Below are positions 8,673 to 18,067 of a stretch of DNA of 64,000 bases, one piece after another. Origin of the DNA: Bacteroides sp. OM05-12 (lineage in GTDB: Bacteria; Bacteroidota; Bacteroidia; Bacteroidales; Bacteroidaceae); assembly GCF_003438995.1 (NCBI RefSeq), contig NZ_QSUN01000002.1:248001-312000 (forward strand), given 5' to 3'. Each line of letters opens with the position of its first letter. The stretch's first letter is position 1. The position numbers and the translations under genes are program-made. The notes beneath the pieces were generated by a model. The model was not told where the DNA came from. It saw only the letters and a list, made by a program, of their open reading frames with translations, and made no database searches.

Positions 8673-8704
8673 GTTGTATTTTTAAAATATATTATATATA
8701 TTTG
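8673..8704 (+). promoter_or_regulatory. Bacteroides-type promoter of the 1838-residue protein
   Basis: GTTG at 8673-8676 and TATATTTG at 8697-8704, spacer 20 bp, 28 bp before the start codon. The -7 box is perfect; the -33 box matches three of four. Confidence 0.65.
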
Positions 8705-8732
8705 CGTATATATTAACCAAAAAGAAAATACT

Positions 8733-11700
8733 ATGAGCAAAAGTACTTTTAAAGTAGTTTTTGGAATGTTGCTTTTATTAAGTAATATTTCTGTGTTTAG
8801 TAGTTCCTTTAATTTGCTTGATGCGAAGCAAATTCCTCTAGATGGGAGACGAGCAATCAGCCGTACCTCCAAATCGACGACAGAATCAATGAAAACTTTT
8901 GAAATTGCTCTGGGAGAAGGCTTATATCAAAGTAAAACTGCTTATGGAGTTTTACTTTATGATGATGAATTGCTTTACGAAGTGAATACGGTTGTATCGT
9001 TCGATGTGTCTAGTGCTACATCATTTAGTATTGTACAAGCGTTAGGAGGTAGAACTGCGAGTGCCGGTGCTTACGCAAAAGATAAGTATTATGTAGCGTT
9101 TACTAAAATAGTAAATGATAAAGAGATTCCAAGTGATTTGTATAGAATTGATCTTAAAACGAAAAGGGTGGAAATGGTTGCTTCTCTCTCAGGTTTTGAT
9201 TATATGATAAATGATATGTCTTATGATTATTCTACCAATAAGATGTATGCCATTGCAAAATTGAATAATGGGAATTCAGCACTTTATACAATAGATTTGA
9301 CTTATGGTTCTTCTCAAAAACTATTTGAACTTGATAGGCATTTCTTTACATTGGCCTGTAGTTATGGTGGGCAGTTATATGGGGTTTCACGTACCGGCAT
9401 ATTTTGTAAAATAGATAAAAATAACGGTCATGTAGATGAAGTTGGGGATACACAAATACAGCCAAGTTATCTTCAAAGTATGGAGTTTGACCATACGGAT
9501 AAGACGCTATATTGGGCTGCATCTTCTATAAATGAAACAACTTCTATGACAATCATAGATGTTGAATCTGGCATTGTTTCTCCAATTAGTGCATTAGGTA
9601 GCAATGCGGAAATTGCAGGTTTGTATATTCCGTTTACAGCCTCTGCAGATGATACCCCATCTGCCGTTAATAATCTCAATATCCAAGCTGATAAGAACGG
9701 GGCATGCAGTGCTACTTTAAAATGGAAGAATCCGACAAAAACTTTTGGAGATACGACCTTAGAGAAATTAACTAAAGTTGAAGTGTATAGGGATGGAACG
9801 TTGATCTATTCTAAAGATAATTCTATCCCCGGAGGAGAAGAGACTTTTGTAGATAATATAAAAGATGAAACAGGATTGCTCGCTACTTACAAGATTATTC
9901 CGATAAATGAAAATGGGAATGGCGTTGCAAAGGAGATGACTCTTTTTGTTGGTAAAGATGTGCCTGAAGCTCCCGTAAATTTGCAACTTATTAAAAATAA
10001 ATTTGATCAGATAACACTTTCTTGGGAGGCTGGTGCTAAAGGAGAACATGGTGGGTGGACAGATCTGTCTTCTTTAACTTATAAAGTTGTCCGTCTTCCT
10101 GATAATAAAGTTATTAAAGAGAATTCCAAAGAGACAACCTGTGTTGACCGTGATATTACCCCGGCAAATACATATTCATATAAAGTTATTTCTATAAATT
10201 CTGTAGGAACAGGGGGAGCAAGTGAAACCAGTAGTTATGTGTTGGGCCCACAAAATACGATTCCTTATTTTTGTGATTTCAGTACAGAAGAGCTAATGAA
10301 TACATGGATGATAGTTAATAGTAATAATGACAAATATACATGGAGTAGAAGTTATAACAATACTTTGAAAAAGTATACTATGAATTATCCATATACTGGC
10401 AATCTATCTGCTGATGACTGGCTACTTGCTCATAGTTGTACTTTGGAAAAAGGGCAGATCTATAAATTTAGTTTTCTTTATAATTCTTATTCTCCTCATA
10501 AGCTCCGATTTACTCTTGGTAAAGATATGTCACCTGAAGCTATGACATTAGAAATAGCTAATTTTTCTGAATTAGAGTCGACGGATTGTACTTTACAAAC
10601 TTTTAATTTTACTGTTGAAGAGACTGGTGATTATCATTTAGGAATACAATTATATTCAGAAAGAGGTAACTCGTGGTTTTATATAACGGATATTAGTATT
10701 GAACCGGTTGTACCCCATAATCTTGCAGCCGTTTCAGTAAACGGAAATCAAAATCCTATCGTTGATAAAACTTATAGTTATAATCTAACAGTTAAGAATA
10801 AGGGTACAGAATCTCAAGAGAGATATAAGGTTGCTCTAAAAGATTCTGAAACAGGAGCTGTGCTAGCGGAAAAAGAAATAATGGAAAGTATTCAACCTGA
10901 GGAATCAAAGACGATAGTTTTAGAATGGCAACCGAAATCAACGGAAGTGAAATCAATAATAGGTGAAGTGTCTTCTTCCGATGATACCATAACTAAAGAT
11001 AATGTTACACAAGCTTTTAATGTGAATGTACAGCCGAAAGGTTCATCTGAAATTATTCAATTAGGTATAAGCAGTGATTATTCTAAATATCATCCTTTTA
11101 ATTTCTATGAAACGAAGAGTGCTGCGATGAATATTTATACCCAAAAAGAAATAGGTCAAACAGGAGGTGTAATAGAAAAAATATCTTATTTGTACAATAA
11201 TATAAATACAAAAGAAATTGTAGACACTCCTATTAAAATATATATGGGAAATACAGAGCGTTCTAATACACAGGATGGTTGGATTAGTGAGCAGGATTTG
11301 ACATTGGTTTATGATGGAACAATCTCTTTAGCCTTGGGAAAACATGAATTGGATATTGTCCTTCAAAAGAATATTATTTATTCTGGTAAGAATTTGGCAA
11401 TTCTCACGATACAATCAATGGAGAAAGTCTATTATGATGGCATTCAATTTCCGTATTATATAAATGATGACAAAGACAATAAAGTGTTGTTATGGAGTGG
11501 TTATGCTGATCCGTTTGACTTTACTGGAACCGGGAAACAAGGAACTTCAAATAGTTCTGTTTCTTTTACGATGCAGTGTGACGGAACAACTATAAGTGGT
11601 AAAGTAGAAAATGAGATTAATACCCCATTGGAAGGTGTAAGTGTTACTTTATTAGAGCGAAAAACTACCGTAATAACTGATGCGGAAGGTAAATATACTT

Positions 11701-14249
11701 TTGATTATATTCCGGATGGAACATATACTATTCAATGTTCACTGCATGGTTATCCTGATATACAATCTTCTAATATCGTTGTTTCTAATCAGGAGAATGC
11801 TGTACGTAATATACGTATGACTAATTTGCCTGCTTATAAAATTGAAGGTACTGTTTTAACTCCTGAAGGCCAGCCTGTAGTAGCGGCTAAAGTAAAGATA
11901 ACAGGATATGAGAATATGGAAGTAACTACTTCTTCAAACGGTAACTTTGTATTTGATAATGTTTTAGTTGCTGATGGTTATGAGTTGGCTATTTATAAAG
12001 ATTGGTATAAAATTCACAGACAAACGTTAAATGTGAAAGATGCAAACTTGGATTTGGGTGAAATTAAATTGGACTATTTTGTGTATAGACCAGTAAATGC
12101 ATCTACAAAGGAGAATTCAGATAAGAGCTTATTAATATCATGGGAGACTCCTGATAATACAATATCTTTTAGAAAGGATGACGGAAATGTTTCCGGGCAA
12201 TTTGGGGTAACTACTGGAGCAGGCAGAGCTGTGTTAGGAACAGTATATCATACGCCTGCAACTTTAACTGAGGTGAGTTGGTACACGACTTCCGAAGGTG
12301 GTCCGCATTATGTAGTGAATTTGTTCGTTTTCGATTTGGATGCATCTGGTAATCCTACAAATAAAATCTTATATAGTGTAAAAGATATAAAGAATACCGA
12401 TGGTCAATGGAACAATTATACCTTACCTGAACAGATAAATGCACCGAATGGATTTATGGTTGCACTTAATTATTCCGGTTTTTTAGGTCTTGGAGTGGAT
12501 TCAGGCGAAAGTGTGGAATATCCGTTTGAGAATAATACACATGCTTGTGCATTGGACTATACAAATGGTGAATTTGTTTATGTGGAAAACTTGAAGCTTA
12601 ATAAGAATCCTTTGATAAGAGCTTCCGGGTATGTTTTAGCCGATAATTATGAGTATGTGGCTAATGAGCAAGTTAATATTGATTACCCTGAAGAAAAACC
12701 GGGATTCTGGAAGTACAAGATTTGGAGATTGGTGGATAAGGATGTAAATGCACCAGAAAAATGGACACTGCTTACAGATAACCCTATAACGGAAACACAG
12801 TATACAGATCAAACGTGGAAAACATTGGCTCCGGGTGTTTATTGTTATGCTGTAAGTATGGTATATCCTGACGGACGAATTTCCAAATCTGTATTTACCC
12901 CTTATAGGGCATATAATATGGAAACGAATGTCACGGTACGAGTTAAGACAAATGATAAATCCGGTTCAGCTAAAGATGCTATCGTGACACTGACCGATAG
13001 TAAAGGCAAAACGTTTGTAGAAAAAGTAAATGATGAGAATAAAGTTCTGTTTAGTAATCTTTGGAAAGGTAATTATACTATCTCTATAGTTAAAGAAGGC
13101 TTTGAATCGATTGATGCTAAGGGAGATTTCTCATTAGAGAATAATTATGTGACAGATGAATTTGTATTGAAGGAAATCATGGTAACTCCTTTCAATCTTC
13201 AAGTTAAAGAGCAGGAAAATCAGCAAGTTCTTTTTAGTTGGAATACGACCGGAATGATATTCGATGATTTTGAATCCCATGATGATTTTGCCATTAATTC
13301 AGCAGGAAAAGTTGGATGGCAGTATCTGGATTTAGATAAAGGATATACTTATGCTTTTACAGCTTGTCATTTTTTAGGAGAGGGTGAACCTATGGCTTTT
13401 ATTGTTTTCAATCCTTCATCTACCGAACCTTCTGTTGCCGATGTTGAAGAGATAGGAGCTTATAGTGGTTCGAAATTTTTGGCATGTTTTGCTGCACAGT
13501 ATGGAAACAATGATTATCTGATCTCACCGGAATTGAAGTTCATTGAAGATTTTACATTTAGTTTCTTTGCTAAATCATATTCGAATTATGAAGGGTATAC
13601 TGATCCGTTTAATGTTGGATATTCTTTGACTGGCATCGAACCGGAAGATTTTATTTGGGTTGCGCAAAATGTAGTTCCAAGTGCTGATAATTGGAATGAA
13701 TATTCATATACAATTCCCGCAGACGCACGTTATGTTACTATTAATTGTGTTTCAACAGATGGCTTCGTATTGATGATTGATGATGTTCTTATTGGGACAA
13801 AAGATAAGAATAAGGTATGTAGAATCAAAGAAGAATCTAATGTAGTTTATGAAGTATATTTAGATGGAAAGAAAGTGTCCGAAACAACTGATTGCAAATA
13901 CTTGTTTGCCGAGCTTACAAAAGGTAAACATACGGCAGGTGTGAAAGCTGTATATTATTCAGGATCTTCGGAACTTGTGACATGTGAATTCGGTAACGGA
14001 TCGAATGTTGATTATCAGGAACTGAATACATTACACGTATACCCAAATCCAGCGAAAGAGTATCTGAAAGTTGAAGGTGATTATACCCGCCTTGAATTAC
14101 AGGATATTAGCGGAAGATGTATTGTTATATATGAAGGTATGCAGGAGACTATCGATGTGTCTCAATTACCGGAAGGAATATATCTTCTTACTATAACGAA
14201 TGACTATGAATCAAGTAGGAAGGTTGTAAAAGTGAGAATTAGGAAGTAA
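8733..14249 (+). CDS. Very large secreted multidomain protein with FN3, CarboxypepD_reg and adhesin-like modules and a T9SS-like tail
   Basis: The 1838-residue product has an N-terminal signal peptide (about residues 1-25). Visible regions in order: a beta-propeller-like segment (about 60-300) with repeated 'DYSTNKMYAIAK' type strands; two fibronectin-III-like modules (about 305-510); a cleaved-adhesin/MAM-like jelly roll (about 515-660); a CARDB-like segment (about 665-775); two carboxypeptidase-regulatory-like beta-sandwiches (about 950-1110: GKVENEINTPLEGVSVTLLE, then GTVLTPEGQPVVAAKVKI); more FN3-like material; a second cleaved-adhesin-like domain (about 1500-1680); and a C-terminal domain starting LHVYPNPAKEYLKV and ending EGIYLLTITND...KVVKVRIRK. 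The tail matches Por/type-IX sorting domains. It resembles Porphyromonas hemagglutinin/adhesin-type proteins in architecture. No catalytic motif was seen. The role is probably surface or secreted binding, by inference. Confidence 0.85.
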   Translation: MSKSTFKVVFGMLLLLSNISVFSSSFNLLDAKQIPLDGRRAISRTSKSTTESMKTFEIALGEGLYQSKTAYGVLLYDDELLYEVNTVVSFDVSSATSFSIVQALGGRTASAGAYAKDKYYVAFTKIVNDKEIPSDLYRIDLKTKRVEMVASLSGFDYMINDMSYDYSTNKMYAIAKLNNGNSALYTIDLTYGSSQKLFELDRHFFTLACSYGGQLYGVSRTGIFCKIDKNNGHVDEVGDTQIQPSYLQSMEFDHTDKTLYWAASSINETTSMTIIDVESGIVSPISALGSNAEIAGLYIPFTASADDTPSAVNNLNIQADKNGACSATLKWKNPTKTFGDTTLEKLTKVEVYRDGTLIYSKDNSIPGGEETFVDNIKDETGLLATYKIIPINENGNGVAKEMTLFVGKDVPEAPVNLQLIKNKFDQITLSWEAGAKGEHGGWTDLSSLTYKVVRLPDNKVIKENSKETTCVDRDITPANTYSYKVISINSVGTGGASETSSYVLGPQNTIPYFCDFSTEELMNTWMIVNSNNDKYTWSRSYNNTLKKYTMNYPYTGNLSADDWLLAHSCTLEKGQIYKFSFLYNSYSPHKLRFTLGKDMSPEAMTLEIANFSELESTDCTLQTFNFTVEETGDYHLGIQLYSERGNSWFYITDISIEPVVPHNLAAVSVNGNQNPIVDKTYSYNLTVKNKGTESQERYKVALKDSETGAVLAEKEIMESIQPEESKTIVLEWQPKSTEVKSIIGEVSSSDDTITKDNVTQAFNVNVQPKGSSEIIQLGISSDYSKYHPFNFYETKSAAMNIYTQKEIGQTGGVIEKISYLYNNINTKEIVDTPIKIYMGNTERSNTQDGWISEQDLTLVYDGTISLALGKHELDIVLQKNIIYSGKNLAILTIQSMEKVYYDGIQFPYYINDDKDNKVLLWSGYADPFDFTGTGKQGTSNSSVSFTMQCDGTTISGKVENEINTPLEGVSVTLLERKTTVITDAEGKYTFDYIPDGTYTIQCSLHGYPDIQSSNIVVSNQENAVRNIRMTNLPAYKIEGTVLTPEGQPVVAAKVKITGYENMEVTTSSNGNFVFDNVLVADGYELAIYKDWYKIHRQTLNVKDANLDLGEIKLDYFVYRPVNASTKENSDKSLLISWETPDNTISFRKDDGNVSGQFGVTTGAGRAVLGTVYHTPATLTEVSWYTTSEGGPHYVVNLFVFDLDASGNPTNKILYSVKDIKNTDGQWNNYTLPEQINAPNGFMVALNYSGFLGLGVDSGESVEYPFENNTHACALDYTNGEFVYVENLKLNKNPLIRASGYVLADNYEYVANEQVNIDYPEEKPGFWKYKIWRLVDKDVNAPEKWTLLTDNPITETQYTDQTWKTLAPGVYCYAVSMVYPDGRISKSVFTPYRAYNMETNVTVRVKTNDKSGSAKDAIVTLTDSKGKTFVEKVNDENKVLFSNLWKGNYTISIVKEGFESIDAKGDFSLENNYVTDEFVLKEIMVTPFNLQVKEQENQQVLFSWNTTGMIFDDFESHDDFAINSAGKVGWQYLDLDKGYTYAFTACHFLGEGEPMAFIVFNPSSTEPSVADVEEIGAYSGSKFLACFAAQYGNNDYLISPELKFIEDFTFSFFAKSYSNYEGYTDPFNVGYSLTGIEPEDFIWVAQNVVPSADNWNEYSYTIPADARYVTINCVSTDGFVLMIDDVLIGTKDKNKVCRIKEESNVVYEVYLDGKKVSETTDCKYLFAELTKGKHTAGVKAVYYSGSSELVTCEFGNGSNVDYQELNTLHVYPNPAKEYLKVEGDYTRLELQDISGRCIVIYEGMQETIDVSQLPEGIYLLTITNDYESSRKVVKVRIRK

Positions 14250-14272
14250 ACCTGATAAGACTGTTATAATAT

Positions 14273-14313
14273 AATCCTGTTACCGGCTTAATGTGGTGAC
14301 AGGATTATTTTTT
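14273..14313 (+). terminator. Rho-independent terminator after the large secreted protein
   Basis: Arms AATCCTGTTACC (14273-14284) and GGTGACAGGATT (14295-14306) pair over 12 bp with one G-U, 10-nt loop, followed by a T-rich tract. Confidence 0.85.
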
Positions 14314-14324
14314 ATTATTTTATA

Positions 14325-14402
14325 AAACGAATCATTGTTGATGCATTGATTGTGTCTTCGAAATGTGCTAACTGGCGGAATAAAAAAGATATAAATAAGT
14401 GA
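14325..14402 (+). pseudogene. Possible remnant of a MATE gene 3' end
   Basis: A short open stretch decodes to ...CANWRNKKDINK-stop (the NWRNKK codons start at 14370). The MATE gene's own end decodes to ...GDWRNKKI-stop, and the nucleotides TGGCGGAA and AAAGATATAA recur. A preceding stretch reads IIVDALIVSSK, hydrophobic like the MATE C-terminal helix. It may be the original MATE terminus left behind when the large gene was inserted, or chance. The similarity is short. Confidence 0.3.
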
Positions 14403-14407
14403 GTATC

Positions 14408-14438
14408 TTGGCTCTTTCAATCTATTTTGCTATTTTTG
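14408..14438 (+). promoter_or_regulatory. Bacteroides-type promoter of ffh-folD
   Basis: CTTG at 14407-14410 and TATTTTTG at 14431-14438 with a 20-bp spacer; the -7 box is a perfect consensus. It lies 37 bp upstream of ffh. Confidence 0.65.
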
Positions 14439-14474
14439 CAGCCTTAAAATGAAGTAATAATATAATAAAGAGAT

Positions 14475-15797
14475 ATGTTCGATAATTTAAGTGACAGACT
14501 GGAGAGGTCGTTTAAGATTTTGAAAGGTGAAGGTCAAATCACCGAAATCAATGTGGCAGAAACGCTGAAAGATGTGCGCAAAGCTCTCTTAGATGCTGAC
14601 GTAAACTATAAAGTAGCAAAGACATTTACCGATACGGTTAAGGAGAAAGCACTCGGACAAAACGTGCTTACGGCTGTGAAGCCGAGCCAGTTGATGGTTA
14701 AGATCGTGCATGATGAGCTGACGAAGCTGATGGGAGGTGAGACGGTTGATATTGACCTGAAAGGTAGTCCGGCTGTTATCTTGATGTCCGGTTTGCAGGG
14801 TTCAGGTAAAACCACATTCTCCGGAAAACTGGCACGTATGTTAAAGACCAAACGCAACAAGAAACCGTTGTTAGTAGCGTGTGACGTCTATCGTCCGGCT
14901 GCTGTCGAACAGTTGAGGGTGTTGGGCGAACAGATTGATGTGCCTGTATATAGCGAGCCGGATAGTAAAGACCCGGTAAAAATAGCGCAGAATGCAATCA
15001 AAGAGGCAAAAGCAAAAGGTTATGATTTGGTGATTGTCGATACGGCGGGACGTTTGGCTGTCGATGAACAGATGATGAACGAGATTGCTGCTATTAAAGC
15101 AGGTATCGAACCCGATGAGATTTTGTTTGTAGTAGACTCTATGACCGGTCAGGATGCGGTGAATACGGCAAAAGAGTTTAATGAACGTCTGGATTTCGAT
15201 GGAGTTGTGTTGACAAAACTGGATGGTGACACTCGTGGTGGTGCGGCTCTTTCTATCCGCTCCGTTGTCAATAAGCCGATTAAGTTTGTAGGTACGGGTG
15301 AGAAGCTCGATGCAGTGGATCAATTCCACCCGGAGCGTATGGCAGACCGTATTCTCGGTATGGGTGATATCGTTTCGTTGGTAGAGCGTGCACAGGAACA
15401 ATACGATGAAGAAGAGGCAAAACGCCTTCAGAAGAAAATAGCGAAGAATCAGTTCGACTTTAACGATTTCATGGCTCAAATACAACAGATCAAGAAGATG
15501 GGTAATCTGAAAGATTTGGCTTCCATGATTCCGGGTGTAAGTAAGGCTATCAAAGATATAGACATTGATGATAATGCATTCAAGAGTATTGAAGCGATTA
15601 TCAATTCGATGACTCCGAAAGAACGTACGAATCCTGAACTTCTGAACGGATCACGTCGTACACGTATTGCAAAAGGTAGCGGAACGACCATTCAGGAAGT
15701 CAACCGCCTGCTGAAACAATTTGACCAGACCCGTAAGATGATGAAGATGGTGACAGGTAGCAAAATGGGTAAGATGATGCCGAAACTGAAAAGATAA
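14475..15797 (+). CDS. ffh: Signal recognition particle GTPase Ffh (SRP54)
   Basis: The 440-residue product has the full Ffh layout: N-terminal four-helix domain (about 1-90), GTPase G domain (about 95-295) and methionine-rich M domain (about 310-440). GTPase motifs are GLQGSGKTT (near residue 106), DVYRPAAVEQL, DTAGRL and TKLDGDTRGG, and the M domain ends with KMMKMVTGSKMGKMMPKLKR. It binds 4.5S RNA and signal sequences as they emerge from the ribosome and delivers them to FtsY. It has its own promoter, and folD begins 32 bp after its stop, so the two are probably co-transcribed. It is an essential housekeeping gene and a useful chromosomal anchor next to the pectin locus. Confidence 0.98.
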   Translation: MFDNLSDRLERSFKILKGEGQITEINVAETLKDVRKALLDADVNYKVAKTFTDTVKEKALGQNVLTAVKPSQLMVKIVHDELTKLMGGETVDIDLKGSPAVILMSGLQGSGKTTFSGKLARMLKTKRNKKPLLVACDVYRPAAVEQLRVLGEQIDVPVYSEPDSKDPVKIAQNAIKEAKAKGYDLVIVDTAGRLAVDEQMMNEIAAIKAGIEPDEILFVVDSMTGQDAVNTAKEFNERLDFDGVVLTKLDGDTRGGAALSIRSVVNKPIKFVGTGEKLDAVDQFHPERMADRILGMGDIVSLVERAQEQYDEEEAKRLQKKIAKNQFDFNDFMAQIQQIKKMGNLKDLASMIPGVSKAIKDIDIDDNAFKSIEAIINSMTPKERTNPELLNGSRRTRIAKGSGTTIQEVNRLLKQFDQTRKMMKMVTGSKMGKMMPKLKR

Positions 15798-15829
15798 CGA
15801 TAACGTTTAATTCAATATAACCAATTACT

Positions 15830-16711
15830 ATGACACTGATTGACGGAAAAGCCATTTCGGAACAGGTAAAGCAGGAAATTGCTGCTGAAGTTGCCGAGAT
15901 TGTGGCAAAAGGCGGTAAACGTCCTCATCTGGCAGCTATCCTTGTCGGACATGACGGTGGAAGTGAAACCTATGTTGCCAATAAAGTAAAGGCGTGCGAA
16001 GTGTGCGGATTCAAGTCTACCTTGATTCGCTATGAATCGGATGTGACCGAAGAGGAACTTCTTAATAAGGTGAAGGACTTGAATACGGATGATGATGTGG
16101 ATGGATTCATCGTACAATTGCCTTTGCCCAAGCATATTTCCGAGCAAAAAGTGATAGAAACAATTGATTACCGTAAGGATGTGGACGGATTTCATCCGAT
16201 CAATGTCGGACGTATGTCTATCGGTCTTCCCTGTTATGTCTCTGCAACGCCCAACGGAATCCTTGAATTGTTGAAACGTTATAAGATAGAAACTTCCGGT
16301 AAGAAGTGCGTAGTGCTCGGACGGAGTAATATTGTAGGAAAACCGATGGCGATGCTGATGATGCAGAAAGCATATCCGGGAGATGCTACCGTAACCGTTT
16401 GCCATAGTCGTTCAACAGATTTGGTAAAAGAGTGTCGTGAAGCGGATATTATCATTGCTGCGTTGGGACAACCTAATTTTGTAAAAGCAGATATGGTGAA
16501 GGAAGGAGCGGTAATCATAGATGTAGGTACGACCCGTGTACCTGATGCCACTAGAAAATCAGGGTTTAAGCTCACCGGTGATGTGATGTTCGATGAAGTT
16601 GCACCGAAGTGCTCTTTCATTACTCCTGTACCGGGTGGTGTAGGTCCTATGACGATTGTCTCATTGATGAAGAATACTTTGTTGGCAGGTAAGAAAGCCA
16701 TTTATAAATAA
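15830..16711 (+). CDS. folD: Bifunctional methylenetetrahydrofolate dehydrogenase/cyclohydrolase
   Basis: The 293-residue cytoplasmic enzyme interconverts 5,10-methylene-, methenyl- and 10-formyl-tetrahydrofolate. Typical FolD features are [17 protein letters not shown] (catalytic Lys and Tyr region), the signature [13 protein letters not shown], the NAD(P)-binding [14 protein letters not shown] and the C-terminal [19 protein letters not shown]. The length is standard. It is the second gene of an ffh-folD unit, and the downstream region holds an unusual hairpin and four-copy 22-bp array (16719-16828). Confidence 0.97.
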   Translation: MTLIDGKAISEQVKQEIAAEVAEIVAKGGKRPHLAAILVGHDGGSETYVANKVKACEVCGFKSTLIRYESDVTEEELLNKVKDLNTDDDVDGFIVQLPLPKHISEQKVIETIDYRKDVDGFHPINVGRMSIGLPCYVSATPNGILELLKRYKIETSGKKCVVLGRSNIVGKPMAMLMMQKAYPGDATVTVCHSRSTDLVKECREADIIIAALGQPNFVKADMVKEGAVIIDVGTTRVPDATRKSGFKLTGDVMFDEVAPKCSFITPVPGGVGPMTIVSLMKNTLLAGKKAIYK

Positions 16712-16718
16712 AGAAAAA

Positions 16719-16828
16719 CGCCTAAGGGAGCGGTAGCCAACGCTCCCTTAGGCGTTGCTTAACGCTCCCTTAGGCATCGGGTGACGCTCCCTTGAGCGAT
16801 AGCTAACGCTCCCTTAGGCATTTTTATA
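16719..16828 (+). repeat. 22-bp tandem array with competing hairpin arms after folD
   Basis: The 13-mer CGCTCCCTTAGGC (third copy CGCTCCCTTGAGC) begins at 16741, 16763, 16785 and 16807, an exact 22-bp period. One inverted arm, GCCTAAGGGAGCG (16720-16732), precedes them and can pair with any copy. With copy 1 it gives a 15-bp stem (ACGCCTAAGGGAGCG with CGCTCCCTTAGGCGT) and an 8-nt loop. Only copy 4 is followed directly by TTTTT. The block sits 8 nt after the folD stop and 16 nt before the next start, so it probably grew out of an intrinsic terminator. Confidence 0.9.
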
Positions 16829-16843
16829 ATATCCTTTTTCGCT

Positions 16844-17917
16844 ATGAAACACCTCTCCCTTTCATTTGTATTACTCCTGATTTCTTTTTCTGTTTGTTCG
16901 CAAGAAAAGATAACACTTCTTTTTGCAGGTGATCTTATGCAGCATCAGGGACAGATAGATGCGGCAAAAACGACTTGGGGGTATGATTATGACGACTGTT
17001 TCAAGTATGTAAAGGAAGAGATTGGTAAAGCGGATATAGCAATTGGAAATCTGGAAGTGACGCTAGGAGGTAAACCCTATAAAGGGTATCCTACATTCAG
17101 TGCTCCCGACGAATATTTGTATGCGATGAAAGATGCCGGCTTTGATGTGTTGATAACGGCAAATAATCATTGTCTGGATACCGGTAAAAAGGGGCTCGAA
17201 CGTACCGTTTTGATGCTCGACTCTTTGAAGATACCTCATGCGGGAACCTACGTAAACCGGGAAAAACGGGAAAGGACTTATCCTTTACGATTGGAGAAGA
17301 ACGGATTTGTTATTGCACTGTTGAATTATACTTATGGCACGAACGGCATAGAAGTACAAGCACCTAATATTGTAAACTATATAGATAAGAAAGTCATATC
17401 GGAGGATATACAAAAAGCAAAAGAAATGCGTCCTGATGCAATTATTGCCTGTATCCATTGGGGAATTGAATATAAATCATTGCCCAACGAGGAGCAGAAA
17501 CAGTTGGCTGACTGGTTATTGTCTAAGGGGGTTACACATATTATCGGGGGGCATCCGCATGTGCTTCAACCGATGGAACTTCGTGCCAGTCCTCATTCGT
17601 TGGATAAGAATGTAGTCGTTTATTCTTTAGGAAACTTTATTTCCAATATGTCTGTTTTTAGGACAGACGGTGGGGCAATGCTTAAATTGGAACTGACAAA
17701 AAGAAATCGTATCGTTAGGGTTACGGATTGCAGTTATAGCCTTGTCTGGACCTCCCGTCCCGCATTAAGCGGAAAAAAGAATTATATGTTGTATCCTGTA
17801 AGTATTGACCGCGCCCTTCTTACTCCGGCGGAGGCTTCCCGTATGAAAATATTTATAGATGACTCACGAAGACTATTGGATGAATATAATGTCGGGGTAG
17901 AGGAATATATCTTTTAG
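16844..17917 (+). CDS. CapA-family (PGA_cap) metallophosphatase-like secreted protein
   Basis: The 357-residue product has a signal peptide (about 1-19, cleaved near VCSQ) and a calcineurin-like CapA/PgsA fold. Metal-site motifs are LLFAGDLMQHQGQ, IAIGNLEVTL, LITANNHCLDTGKKGL, IACIHWGIEY and HIIGGHPHVLQP. CapA proteins were named for poly-gamma-glutamate capsule synthesis, but most homologues have no proven role, and no other capsule genes lie nearby. It starts about 16 bp after the folD array and ends about 150 bp before the GH138 gene. It may belong with either neighbour. The location is periplasm or surface. Confidence 0.88.
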   Translation: MKHLSLSFVLLLISFSVCSQEKITLLFAGDLMQHQGQIDAAKTTWGYDYDDCFKYVKEEIGKADIAIGNLEVTLGGKPYKGYPTFSAPDEYLYAMKDAGFDVLITANNHCLDTGKKGLERTVLMLDSLKIPHAGTYVNREKRERTYPLRLEKNGFVIALLNYTYGTNGIEVQAPNIVNYIDKKVISEDIQKAKEMRPDAIIACIHWGIEYKSLPNEEQKQLADWLLSKGVTHIIGGHPHVLQPMELRASPHSLDKNVVVYSLGNFISNMSVFRTDGGAMLKLELTKRNRIVRVTDCSYSLVWTSRPALSGKKNYMLYPVSIDRALLTPAEASRMKIFIDDSRRLLDEYNVGVEEYIF

Positions 17918-18067
17918 TCTATCTACGGTTTATAATTTAGCTTATTGTAATATAGCGGTACAGCATTTGTGAGTGAATGTGGCTACTATATTGAAGTGTG
18001 TGAGTACGAAATCTTCTTTTTCACGTCTCTTCTTAAAACTAATAATCATTTATTTATAATAGGGAAG

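Noticed and set aside
14871-15485. Long minus-strand open frame inside ffh
   Set aside because: Antisense to the Ffh GTPase domain; composition reflects the complementary strand of a conserved gene.
16719-16828. Possible CRISPR array because of regular repeats
   Set aside because: Repeats are 13 bp with 9-bp spacers, the unit is part of a terminator hairpin, and no cas genes are present.
17969-18067. In-frame GTG start 99 bp upstream of the GH138 ATG
   Set aside because: It would place 33 extra residues before a complete lipoprotein signal; the ATG at 18068 has a better ribosome-binding site and yields catalytic Glu at the expected numbers.
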